Assembly (NCBI RefSeq): GCF_036227225.1
Contig: NZ_CP109444.1
Coordinates: 5,065,501-5,129,500, forward strand
Reading direction: 5' to 3'
Length of the DNA: 64,000 nt
Source of the DNA: Streptomyces sp. NBC_01478
Lineage (GTDB): Bacteria; Actinomycetota; Actinomycetes; Streptomycetales; Streptomycetaceae
In this document: positions 1 through 7,229 of the stretch, piece after piece
Numbering within the stretch: position 1 is the stretch's first letter
How the letters are laid out: each line of letters begins with the position of its first letter
Notes under the pieces: generated by a model
Databases searched by the model: none
What the model was told of the DNA's origin: nothing
The model's input: only the letters and a program-made list of their open reading frames with translations
Program-made: the position numbers and the translations under genes

Positions 1-49
1 CGTCACGGGCCAGCCGGAGGATCTCCTGCTGCCGCTCCGGTGCGTACAT
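1..49 (-). CDS. DeoR/GlpR-type regulator, N-terminus only
   Basis: Sixteen codons are visible, reading MYAPERQQEILRLARD before the window edge. This is the typical opening of DeoR/GlpR sugar-metabolism repressors, whose winged HTH starts with an '(M)xxxERxxxIL' segment. A GGAGG ribosome binding site lies about seven bases before the ATG. The rest, including the effector domain, is outside the window, so the ligand cannot be guessed. Confidence 0.7.
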   Translation of the reverse strand, partial: MYAPERQQEILRLARD

Positions 50-191
50 GTCCGTTCGCCTCCGACCTGTGCCCGAACTTGTGGTTTCGCTCGGAGGCTA
101 CGCCCAGATTTCCGGAAAGTAAACAGGTTCGGGCATCAGGTGGACATGAACGGGCAGAGGGGGGCGCAATCGGCTCTGGCGGTGGGTGAGT

Positions 192-677
192 TCAGCTACG
201 GCGCAGGTCCTTGATCTTCTTCTCGGCGGCGAGGATGGCGCGGACCAGTTCACCTCGGGCGGTCTCCTGCCGCATGGCCTGGACGAGCTGGGCGCGGTGC
301 TCCTGGACACCGATGTGCACCGCCTCCGGGTCGGGCTCCGGCAGGGCGGTGGCGACGTAGTCCTTCACACACTCGACGACCTTCCTCAGCTCGGTCCGGA
401 CGGCCTCGGTGGTGTCGGCTATTCCCTCGATCATGTTGCCGGTCTGGGAGATCTCGGCGAAGTCGTCGGCGACGCAGGGCTTCCGGGTGAGACGGCACTG
501 CGCCTTGTAGAGGTCGGCGAGCCACTCGGTGGGCTTGTCGTATTCGGAGTTCGTCTCGTCCTTGCGGCGGATCCTCCGCGTCCAGGCGAAGACACGTCTC
601 TGGTGCCGGTACGTCAACGCGGCGATGCAGCCCCCGAGGGCGGAGGCAATGGGCACCAGGAGGGTGCTGGTCATCAT
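192..677 (-). CDS. Small membrane-anchored hypothetical protein
   Basis: The 161-residue product is not recognised. Residues 1-20 are hydrophobic (MMTSTLLVPIASALGGCIAA) and are followed by a basic stretch, which suggests a single N-terminal membrane anchor with a cytoplasmic tail. The tail is charged and probably helical, with an E/K-rich end. I chose the ATG pair at 677-672; an in-frame GTG at 704 has no ribosome binding site. The gene starts about 75 bases after the Crp-like gene on the same strand, so the two are probably co-transcribed. This makes it a candidate partner of that regulator (inference). Confidence 0.55.
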   Translation of the reverse strand: MMTSTLLVPIASALGGCIAALTYRHQRRVFAWTRRIRRKDETNSEYDKPTEWLADLYKAQCRLTRKPCVADDFAEISQTGNMIEGIADTTEAVRTELRKVVECVKDYVATALPEPDPEAVHIGVQEHRAQLVQAMRQETARGELVRAILAAEKKIKDLRRS

Positions 678-752
678 GCAGTGATCCGTTCGGGGAGAGA
701 ACACGAGCGGGGAGGGGAGAGGAGGGGAGCCGTGTGCCGGGGCGTGGCGGGG

Positions 753-1706
753 TCAGGCCCCGGCGGCGAGGTGGCGCAGCGCGTCGACGTCGTGGACGAG
801 GAACTTGCGGTAGCGGGCCTCGACGATCCCGTGGTAGCGCAGGGTCCGCAGCGCGTTCTCCGTGGTGGAGACGGCGAGTTGGAGGGCGGCCGCGATGTCC
901 TTCTGGCCCGGGCCGGTGATGGTGGTGGAGCCCGTCCGGGGGTCGGGGACGCCCGCGGTGTCGGCGAGATGCGCCAGCAGCCGGCTGGTGCGCTCCAGGG
1001 GCGGCCGGGTGGTCAGGGTGTAGACGAGTTCGTCGCTGCGGTTGCGGTCCTCGAGGCTGCGCAGAAGCGCCACCTTGACCTTGGGCCTGCTGCTCAGCAG
1101 GACGTTGAAACGGCGCGCACGACAGGGGATGACCACGGTCCTGGCCAGGCACCTGGTGCGGACCGCCGAGTCGAGGGTGATGAGCTTGGCCTCGCCGACC
1201 AGTTGGCCGCCGCCCCGGAACCGCGTGACGGTGGGGGCGTTCTCCCGGTCGCCCAGCGGGAAGCGGTCCTGTCGTACGACGCCGTCCCAGATCATGTACA
1301 CGTTCCGGTCGTCCTGCCCCAGCGGCAGGTACTCGTCCGGGCCGAAGCTGCGGCCGCGCAGGTCGTCCGCCAGCAGGAAGCGCCAGTCCTCGGCCGACAG
1401 CCGCTGCAGGAAGCTTCCCTCTGGCTTCTTCTCGTGGTCCTGGAGAAGATCGGTCGGACGGGTGGGGTCGGTGGACCGGCTGGAGTCGGTGGACCGGCTG
1501 GAGTCAGAGAGCCGGTTGGAGTCAGAGGATCGGCTGATGTCGGAGGACCGACCGGAGTCGGAGGACCGACCAGTGCCCGCCGGCCGGTCGAAGTCGGTCG
1601 GCACCTTGATGTCGGCCGAACGGTCGATGTCGGCCGAACGGTCGCTGTCCATGGGCCAGTTGAAGTCGGCCGGCCAGTTGGTGTCGGGGGTCGAGGGCAC
1701 GCTCAC
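753..1706 (-). CDS. Crp/Fnr-family regulator with repetitive N-terminus
   Basis: The 317-residue protein has a cyclic-nucleotide-binding-like beta-roll at about residues 95-215 and a Crp-type winged HTH at about 240-300, around DIAAALQLAVSTTENALRTL. The HTH ends in a RYHGIVEAR-like wing. Residues 9-86 are thirteen six-residue units of the type S-D-x-x-R-S, an unusual low-complexity, probably disordered extension. The usual phosphate-binding cassette of true cAMP receptors is not evident, so the ligand may be absent or different. The GTG start has a GGGGGA site and overlaps the stop of a small upstream ORF as GTGA. The membrane-anchored gene follows downstream. Confidence 0.8.
   Translation of the reverse strand: MSVPSTPDTNWPADFNWPMDSDRSADIDRSADIKVPTDFDRPAGTGRSSDSGRSSDISRSSDSNRLSDSSRSTDSSRSTDPTRPTDLLQDHEKKPEGSFLQRLSAEDWRFLLADDLRGRSFGPDEYLPLGQDDRNVYMIWDGVVRQDRFPLGDRENAPTVTRFRGGGQLVGEAKLITLDSAVRTRCLARTVVIPCRARRFNVLLSSRPKVKVALLRSLEDRNRSDELVYTLTTRPPLERTSRLLAHLADTAGVPDPRTGSTTITGPGQKDIAAALQLAVSTTENALRTLRYHGIVEARYRKFLVHDVDALRHLAAGA
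1449..1682 (-). repeat. Thirteen in-frame 18-bp tandem repeats
   Basis: Exactly 234 bases divide into thirteen 18-bp units within the 5' part of the Crp-like gene. The best conserved are GTCGGTGGACCGGCTGGA (1467 and 1485) and GTCGGCCGAACGGTCG plus two bases (1611 and 1629), plus-strand reading. Each unit encodes six residues such as SSRSTD or IDRSAD. Copy number can change without a frameshift, so the length of the N-terminal extension could vary between strains. Confidence 0.85.
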
Positions 1707-1858
1707 TCCCCCGCACCGGCGGCCGCGGCGGCGCGCGCACCGGCGTACGCGCCCTGGTGCGCGCGGTGGTGACGGTGTGTCACGGGCTGGGGGCCGCGGG
1801 TGGTGCGGGGGCCGCGGCTCAACGGCGGGAATACGCCGTCGTCGTTGACGGTACGCAT
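1703..1858 (-). CDS. Small ORF translationally coupled to the Crp-like gene
   Basis: A 51-codon ORF begins MRTVNDDGVFPPLSRG and ends in an Ala/Gly-rich tail. It starts at an ATG preceded by GAGGA at nine bases. Its TGA stop overlaps the GTG start of the regulator in a GTGA junction, the usual actinomycete coupling arrangement. No homologue is recognised. It may be a leader peptide or a real small protein. The coupling and the ribosome binding site support translation, but 51 codons of GC-rich sequence can stay open by chance. Confidence 0.45.
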   Translation of the reverse strand: MRTVNDDGVFPPLSRGPRTTRGPQPVTHRHHRAHQGAYAGARAAAAAGAGE

Positions 1859-1892
1859 CGATTCCGATCCTCGTAGTGGTTACGCGTGGGAG

Positions 1893-1910
1893 CCCCGCTG
1901 GTCAGCGGGG
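1893..1910. repeat. Perfect 18-bp palindrome
   Basis: CCCCGCTGGTCAGCGGGG has eight-base arms around GT. It lies in the presumed 5' leader of the small ORF and Crp-like operon, 35 bases before the ATG. It may be an operator or a leader stem-loop. Confidence 0.5.
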
Positions 1911-2253
1911 TTCCGGGTGGTGGGTCCGGAGCATTCCGGGAGGTGCTGCACCGCCAAGCTGGTTAGGCCCGACGGGTGGAAACTGTGGCGCGAGACATGA
2001 CGGTACCCCTCGCCAGGAGTGAGAAGCCAGTCGTGTTTTCGAGGGCGCGCGCGAAGAATGTGGATCTTGCCGACAACCCCTGCCCGTGGGGCTTTATTAC
2101 AGAAGATCGCGGGTAGTTTGAAGGGGAAAGCAATTACCCTTTACCCCATTGACTATCGCGACCGCCCCGGCTGTCCGGGCCCTTTCCAGGGGGGCGGGGG
2201 ACTCTTCCCGGGTGACCGGGATATGACGCCCGCACAAACCGACGGTAAAAACA

Positions 2254-2286
2254 GGAGGCCCCGGGGGAACCACCCCCGAGACCTCC
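2254..2286. terminator. Two-part stem-loop, terminator-like
   Basis: GGAGG pairs with CCTCC and CGGGGG pairs with CCCCCG, separated by a symmetric three-base internal loop and closed by AACCA. No gene ends nearby, so it may terminate an unannotated transcript. Confidence 0.4.
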
Positions 2287-3081
2287 CGGAATGGTCCGGA
2301 CCCACCAAGGATCAGACCGGTGCCCAGTAAACACCACGGATGCCGTTTGGGTCACTCCCCGCCTGACAACATCAAGCCCGCAGCGGTGGATGGCCGGACA
2401 GAACCCCTACGGCCGGGGTTTGTCACCGACCGCACACCTCCCCGCACACGCCGTCGGAACACCCGGACCGGCCGCGCTTTTTGCCCCCTTTGCCCCCGCA
2501 CGAACAAGACATCCATGCCGTCCACGGGGACATGACAGCGTTATCAAATGATTGCCAACGATCAAGAGTAAACAGATTCGGCCAACACGAACCTGCTCCG
2601 CCGACACTCCCGGCAAAAAGAAGCACGTCCGGCAAAACATGTGGAGCGGGCCGCTCCGACCCGCTCGATTAACCGGACCGCACCACTGGAATTTATTTTC
2701 GCGAGGCAATCCGGGCCGACCGGAAATACGGCGGTCCGGGGCGGGAAGCGGAAGCCTCGACCTAAATCAACGGTTCGCCGCCGCACATCGTAAAGGTCGA
2801 CGAATGGATAAGGGCACAGCCCCCGGGCCACCCCCGGCGGCGTGCCGGCGCCCTCGTCACCCGCACCCGGCCCGCCCGTCACATCGTCAACTCACGCACT
2901 GTCAGTTTTCTTGCGGCTCAGGCGAGTTGGGCCCACGAGACACCCGAAGTCGGCGTGTTCCACACAGAACCGATCATTCAGGGACGTAGTGCGGTGTTCG
3001 CCCCGGAGTGCGCCGTCGGACCGCCCGGCGTACGCCTCCTTGTGAGCACCGGCGTACGCCATCGTCCGGGCGTTCACGTCG

Positions 3082-3117
3082 AGCGCCCCGCCCCTACTGG
3101 CTGAGGGGCGGGGCGCT
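3082..3117. terminator. Strong 14-bp stem terminator
   Basis: A perfect fourteen-base stem (AGCGCCCCGCCCCT and its complement) encloses an eight-base loop. It starts 22 bases after the stop of the minus-strand MFS gene. No U-tract is present, as is usual in Streptomyces. Confidence 0.8.
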
Positions 3118-3138
3118 GTCGTACGTCAGCGGAGGGCG

Positions 3139-4638
3139 TCAACTCCCGTTGGAGGCAGTCTCCTTGGCCGCCGCCCGTCCCGGCAGCGCGAACATCAGCA
3201 GGAAGATCGCGCCCATCACCGCGGCCACCCAACCCAGCGCGTTCTGGAAGGCGTTGACGAAAGCCGGGCCCACCTCGGCCGGGGTCAGCCGGTCGCCGAT
3301 CGAACCGAAGAAGACCACCGACACCAGCCCGAGCCCCAGCGCATTGCCCATCTGCTGAACGGTGTTGATGAGTCCGGACGCCGAACCCGCGTGCTCGCGC
3401 GGCACCTCGGAGAGGATCGTGTCGGTCAGCGGGGCGAAGATCAGGCCCATGCCGACGCCCATCACGACGAGCGGCAGCGCCATCTGCCAGGAGGCGATGG
3501 CCAGTTGGTACCGGTCGGCCTCCCAGAGGTAGAGCAGCACGCCCACCACCATCACCAGCGCGCCGGTCTGGAGCACATTGCGTCCGCCGAGGCGCGGCAC
3601 CAGTTTCTGCACGGACAGGCCGGCCGCCACCGACACGGCGATCGAGAACGGTACGCCGGTCAGCCCCGCCCGCAGCGGGCTCCAGCCGAGACCGATCTGC
3701 ATGTACAGCGTCCAGACCAGGAAGAAGATGCCGAGGCCGATGCCGAACACGGTCTGCACGGCGATACCGGCCGCGAAGCTCTTCACCTCGAACAGGGACA
3801 GTTCGACGAGCGGGGAGCCGTCCCGTGCCGCCTTCTTCTTCTCGTAGGCCACAAGTGCGGAGAAGACGCCGATCGACCCGGACATCGACACGAACCCCCA
3901 GGCTGGCCAGCCCAGTTGGTCGCCGCGGGTGAGCGGGTAGAGCAGCATCAGCAGGCCGAGGGTGACCAGGGCGACGCCGACGAGGTCCAGCTTCAGGGCG
4001 CGCGGGGCCTTGGACTCGATGATGAAGCGGCTGCCGAGGACCAGGCCCGCGATGCCGACCGGCAGGTTGATCAGGAAGATCGGGCGCCATGCGAGACCGA
4101 AGAGGTTCCACTCGGTGAGCAGGGCGCCGAGCAGCGGACCGGAGACGGCCCCGAGCCCGACGATCGCGCCGAACAGTCCGAACACCTTGCCCCGTTCGTG
4201 CGCCGGGAAGGTCGCGTGCACGATCGACAGCACCTGCGGCACCATCATCGCGGCCATCCCGCCCTGGAGGATGCGTGAGGCGACCAGCATCTCCGGGTTG
4301 GCGGCGAAGCCGCACAGCGCGGAGGCGAGCGTGAAGCCGCCGATCCCGAGGAGGAACAGCCGCTTGCGGCCGTAGATGTCGCCGAGCCGCCCGCCGGTGA
4401 TCAGCCCGGCGGCGAAGGCGAGCGCGTAACCGGCCGTTATCCACTGGATCTGGCTGAAGGAGGCGCCCGCGTCCCGCTGGATGGAGGGGATCGCGACATT
4501 GACGATCGTCACGTCGACGAGGTCCATGAAGGCCGCGGTCATCACGATCGCGAGGGCGAACCAGCGCCGCCGGTCTCCCGTACGTACCGGGTCCGCCAGG
4601 ACTGCCGGGCTGTCCACAAGGGTTTCGGTGGAGGTCAT
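3139..4638 (-). CDS. DHA2-type MFS multidrug exporter
   Basis: The 499-residue protein has about 14 predicted membrane helices in the EmrB/QacA pattern. The N-terminal DVTIVNVAIPSIQRD segment after helix 1 corresponds to the DHA2 'D-x-TIVNVALP' signature, and GGRLGDIYGRK is motif A between helices 2 and 3. It should expel hydrophobic or cationic compounds using the proton gradient. I chose the ATG at 4638 because MTSTETLVDSP begins a normal cytoplasmic tail; upstream codons run into the divergent promoter. The gene is divergent from a WYL regulator, which probably controls it. Motifs alone do not indicate the substrate. Confidence 0.88.
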   Translation of the reverse strand: MTSTETLVDSPAVLADPVRTGDRRRWFALAIVMTAAFMDLVDVTIVNVAIPSIQRDAGASFSQIQWITAGYALAFAAGLITGGRLGDIYGRKRLFLLGIGGFTLASALCGFAANPEMLVASRILQGGMAAMMVPQVLSIVHATFPAHERGKVFGLFGAIVGLGAVSGPLLGALLTEWNLFGLAWRPIFLINLPVGIAGLVLGSRFIIESKAPRALKLDLVGVALVTLGLLMLLYPLTRGDQLGWPAWGFVSMSGSIGVFSALVAYEKKKAARDGSPLVELSLFEVKSFAAGIAVQTVFGIGLGIFFLVWTLYMQIGLGWSPLRAGLTGVPFSIAVSVAAGLSVQKLVPRLGGRNVLQTGALVMVVGVLLYLWEADRYQLAIASWQMALPLVVMGVGMGLIFAPLTDTILSEVPREHAGSASGLINTVQQMGNALGLGLVSVVFFGSIGDRLTPAEVGPAFVNAFQNALGWVAAVMGAIFLLMFALPGRAAAKETASNGS

Positions 4639-4659
4639 GACTTGAAGGTATGACCCCAT

Positions 4660-4678
4660 TAGGTCAGATCGTGTCCTA
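4660..4678. promoter_or_regulatory. 19-bp imperfect inverted repeat between divergent genes
   Basis: TAGGTCAGATCGTGTCCTA has arms TAGGTCA and TAGGACA, matching at six of seven positions around a five-base centre. It sits between the exporter start (4638) and the regulator start (4749). It is a candidate operator for the WYL regulator, with no direct support. Confidence 0.35.
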
Positions 4679-4700
4679 GTTCTACGGCATCCTCGAACCC

Positions 4701-4752
4701 ATGAGGACGACCCCATGACAACGACCACATGACGACGACGGAGAGCTCATGA
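4701..4752 (+). other. Staircase of three overlapping micro-ORFs before the WYL gene
   Basis: ATG codons at 4701, 4715 and 4729 open micro-ORFs MRTTP, MTTTT and MTTTESS. Each stops in an ATGA overlap with the next start; the last stop overlaps the ATG of the regulator at 4749. The segment also looks like tandem copies of a 'ccATGACaACGac' start region. It could tune initiation of the regulator, or be a harmless duplication. Confidence 0.5.
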
Positions 4753-5714
4753 CGACGGACACCCCGGCCCGGCTCCTCCAGCTCCTCTCCCTCCTCCAGA
4801 CGCCCCGCGAGTGGCCCGGCGGCGAGCTGGCCGACCGGCTCGGGGTCTCCCGGCGCACGGTCCGGCGGGACATCGACCGGCTGCGCGAACTCGGCTACCC
4901 CGTGCAGGCGACCCTCGGCTCCGACGGCGGCTACCGGCTCGTCGCGGGCAAGGCGATGCCGCCGCTGGTGCTGGACGACGAGGAGGCGGTGGCGATCGCG
5001 GTGGGGCTGCGCGCGGGCGCCGGGCACGCGCTCGAGGGCGTGGACGAGGCCTCCGTACGGGCACTGGCGAAGCTGGAACAGGTACTGCCTTCGCGGCTGC
5101 GGCACCGGGTCGCCACACTCCAGGCCGCCACGACCCCGCTGACCAGTGGCGACGGCGCGAGCATCGCTCCCGAGACCCTCACCGTGATGGCCTCGACGGT
5201 GGCCGGCCGGGAGCGGCTGCGCTTCGACTACCGCGCGAAGGACGGCACGGAGTCGCGCCGCGCGACGGAGCCGTACCGACTCGTCTCGACCGGGCGGCGC
5301 TGGTACCTCGTCGCCTACGACCTCGATCGCGCGGACTGGCGGACGTTCCGGGTCGACCGGGTGAGCCGGCCGTTCGCCACCGGGGCGCGCTTCACCCCGC
5401 GCGAGCTGCCGACGGGGAGCGCGGCGGAGTACCTGCGGCAGTCGATGTACCGCCGTCAGGAGACCTACGAGTACGTCGTGACCTTCGCCGCCCCCGCCGA
5501 CGTCGTCGCCGCGCGCATCCCGGCCTGGCTCGGCGCCCCGGAGCCACTCGACGAGCAAAGCTGCCGACTGCGCGCCACGACCGGCGACGCGGTCCACTGG
5601 CTGGCCGTACGGCTGGCGATGCTGGAGTGGGACTTCACGGTGCACGAGCCGGCGGAACTGGTGCGGTGCGTACGGGAGTTGGGGGAACGACTCAGCCGGG
5701 CGGGAGGTGCGTGA
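4749..5714 (+). CDS. YafY/PafC-type regulator with HTH and WYL domains
   Basis: The 321-residue protein has an N-terminal HTH_11 domain (about 5-58) with the recognition helix in LGVSRRTVRRDIDRLRELGY. A WYL domain follows at about 140-215, where TGRRWYLVAYDL supplies the family signature, and then a C-terminal WCX-like extension. WYL proteins sense small ligands or nucleic acids and repress or activate neighbours. Its position opposite a multidrug exporter suggests it controls that gene. GGAGAG precedes the ATG. Upstream micro-ORFs may affect translation. Confidence 0.85.
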   Translation: MTTDTPARLLQLLSLLQTPREWPGGELADRLGVSRRTVRRDIDRLRELGYPVQATLGSDGGYRLVAGKAMPPLVLDDEEAVAIAVGLRAGAGHALEGVDEASVRALAKLEQVLPSRLRHRVATLQAATTPLTSGDGASIAPETLTVMASTVAGRERLRFDYRAKDGTESRRATEPYRLVSTGRRWYLVAYDLDRADWRTFRVDRVSRPFATGARFTPRELPTGSAAEYLRQSMYRRQETYEYVVTFAAPADVVAARIPAWLGAPEPLDEQSCRLRATTGDAVHWLAVRLAMLEWDFTVHEPAELVRCVRELGERLSRAGGA

Positions 5715-6065
5715 GCGGGCCTCGGGCCGGGTGCGGCGCCTGTCCGACCTCCCCTTGGGGGACGGCTCAAGCAGAGCGGGCGGCGCCTGAGCCTGAGCGC
5801 GCCTCAAGCCGGGCCCGGCCCTTGTCCGACCTCCCCTGGAGGGAACGGCTCAGCGGAGCGGTACGGGAACCGGCCTCACGCCCAAGCCCGGCACCCGTCC
5901 TACGTCCCCCTGAGGGGAAGGCCCAAGCCGCGCGGGGCGGTGCGCGAACCGGCCTCACGCCAAGCCGCGCACCCACCCGACCTCCCCCCGAGGGAAGGCC
6001 CAAGCCACGCGAGCGGTACCCGAGCGCGCCTCAAGCCGGGCCCGGCTCCATTCCGATCTCCCCCC
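5708..6065. repeat. Five degenerate 72-82-bp tandem repeats between convergent genes
   Basis: A GCCTCAAGCC-like anchor recurs at 5719, 5801, 5873, 5952 and 6028. Each unit also carries a 'TCCGACCTCCCC' block, a GAGGGAA block and a 'GGCTCAAGC.GAGCGG' block. The array spans from the stop of the WYL gene to the stop of the TetR gene, and its last unit forms the final codons of the TetR protein. The origin is unknown. The CTCCCC/GAGGGAA blocks could form small stem-loops. Confidence 0.7.
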
Positions 6066-6753
6066 ACGGCAGGTGCCGCAAGACCCGTAGGTTCCGGAGG
6101 GCCAGTTCCGCGGGGCCGGTCTGGGCGGTCGGTCCGGTCGGCTCGTCTGTGAATGCCCAGCCCTCGACAGCGGTGCGTACGGCGGCACTTGCGACGGCGG
6201 CGGCGAAGCGTAGTTCCGGGGAGGTCACGGACGGGAGCCGGGCGGTGTTGAGGTCGTCGGCCTTGGCCATGCGTTCCGCCAGTACCTCGCCCAGGGCGCG
6301 TTCTCCCGTCTGGCAGACCTCCGCCCACACCTTGCGCAGGCCGGAGCTGGACTCCGCCATGCGGATCAGGGGGCGGACCCAGGTCCAGGAGTTGACGGAG
6401 ACGCCCACTCCGGGGGTCAGCGTGTGGAGCGCCCCGTGTTCCAGGGCCTCCGGCACCGACAGTCCGGGCGGGGCCACCCGGACCGCCTCCGCCCAGCGCT
6501 CGGCGCCGGCCGCGTAGAGCGGGGCGACGGCCTCTTCCTTGGTGGCGAAGTAGCGGTAGAAGGTGCGGGGAGCGATGCCCGCGCTCACGGCGATGTCCTC
6601 GGCGCGGGTGGCCCGCAGCCCCTGTCTCACGAAGAGTCCGGCCGCCGCCCGGGCGATCTCCATCCGGGTCTCGGCCTTGCGCCGCTCGGTCAGCGAGAGC
6701 GGTGCGGAGGGGGAGGCACGGCGGGAATCGGATGCTGGGGTGGGGCTGCCCAC
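6031..6753 (-). CDS. TetR-family repressor
   Basis: The 240-residue protein has a TetR HTH at about residues 25-75, with the recognition helix in AEDIAVSAGIAPRTFYRYFATK. The following roughly 160 residues form the ligand-binding helical domain. It starts at a GTG. The last ten or so residues are encoded by the flanking 76-bp repeat, so the C-terminus probably differs from orthologues. An inverted repeat 21 bases before the start suggests autoregulation. From memory, S. coelicolor also has a TetR next to hrdD. The ligand is unknown. Confidence 0.85.
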   Translation of the reverse strand: MGSPTPASDSRRASPSAPLSLTERRKAETRMEIARAAAGLFVRQGLRATRAEDIAVSAGIAPRTFYRYFATKEEAVAPLYAAGAERWAEAVRVAPPGLSVPEALEHGALHTLTPGVGVSVNSWTWVRPLIRMAESSSGLRKVWAEVCQTGERALGEVLAERMAKADDLNTARLPSVTSPELRFAAAVASAAVRTAVEGWAFTDEPTGPTAQTGPAELALRNLRVLRHLPWGEIGMEPGPA

Positions 6754-6773
6754 TTCGGCAGGCTATGCCCCTG

Positions 6774-6788
6774 TGGCACAATCTGCCA
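6774..6788. promoter_or_regulatory. Candidate TetR operator
   Basis: TGGCACAATCTGCCA has five-base arms (TGGCA/TGCCA) around five bases, just upstream of the minus-strand TetR gene. Its position fits autoregulation. Confidence 0.45.
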
Positions 6789-6930
6789 TTCGGCGGGCCA
6801 CCCCGGGGTTCAGGTACGGGGTGCCCCGCCGTCCCAACGGCAACCCCTGCTTACTTCCTGGGTACTCCCTGCGCAATCCTCGCATACTCCGGGGGTACCA
6901 GCCGCCTCACCCCGCCCCGCGCATGAGAAG

Positions 6931-7051
6931 AACCGGGCCTCGGCGCCTGGGGGGACAGACGCCGAAGCCCGGTTCGGGAGAGTCCCGGCGCTGGGGGGGG
7001 GAATTGCGTCGGGACTTGGCTCAGGGGGCTCGGGGCAACGCCTCGGAGCCC
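6931..7051. terminator. Three consecutive stem-loops downstream of hrdD
   Basis: Hairpin 1 (6931-6974) pairs AACCGGGC with GCCCGGTT and CGGCG with CGCCG around a loop containing a G6 run. Hairpin 2 (6981-7016) pairs AGTCCCGGCGC with GCGTCGGGACT, with one wobble, around a G9-containing loop. Hairpin 3 (7026-7051) pairs GGGCTC with GAGCCC plus an inner stem and an AAC loop. They lie 180-300 bases past the hrdD stop in an otherwise empty 476-bp gap. Termination of hrdD is the simplest role; a structured RNA is possible. Confidence 0.55.
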
Positions 7052-7229
7052 AACTCCCGGGCCCTGAGGTCTCGTTACCGTCTTGTGCCCCGGGTCCAGC
7101 AGCTTGAAGCGGCATTACACAGCCATGTTCACGCGGTCTCCCGGCACCCGGCGTACGCGGCCGAGCGCGCACCTGACCGGTACGCGCCCCGCGTCCACCG
7201 GGCCGGGGAGGCCGAAGGCCGTCGAAGGA

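Larger units (their letters stand above)
1859..3081. other. Gene-poor 1.2-kb region with lower GC
   Basis: No convincing coding region is present, although short open frames exist on both strands. Parts of it, especially 2520-2600, are clearly AT-richer than the surroundings. It contains an inverted repeat at 1893-1910 and a hairpin at 2254-2286. It probably holds the promoter and leader of the regulator operon. It could also hide a non-coding RNA, but no known family is recognised. Confidence 0.5.

Noticed and set aside
2562..2882. Short open frames in the gene-poor region, such as a 106-codon minus-strand frame
   Set aside because: No third-position GC bias, ribosome binding site or recognisable motif supports coding.
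5708..6065. The tandem repeats as a CRISPR array
   Set aside because: Units are diverged along their whole length, with no constant repeat and unique spacer pattern, and no cas gene is present.
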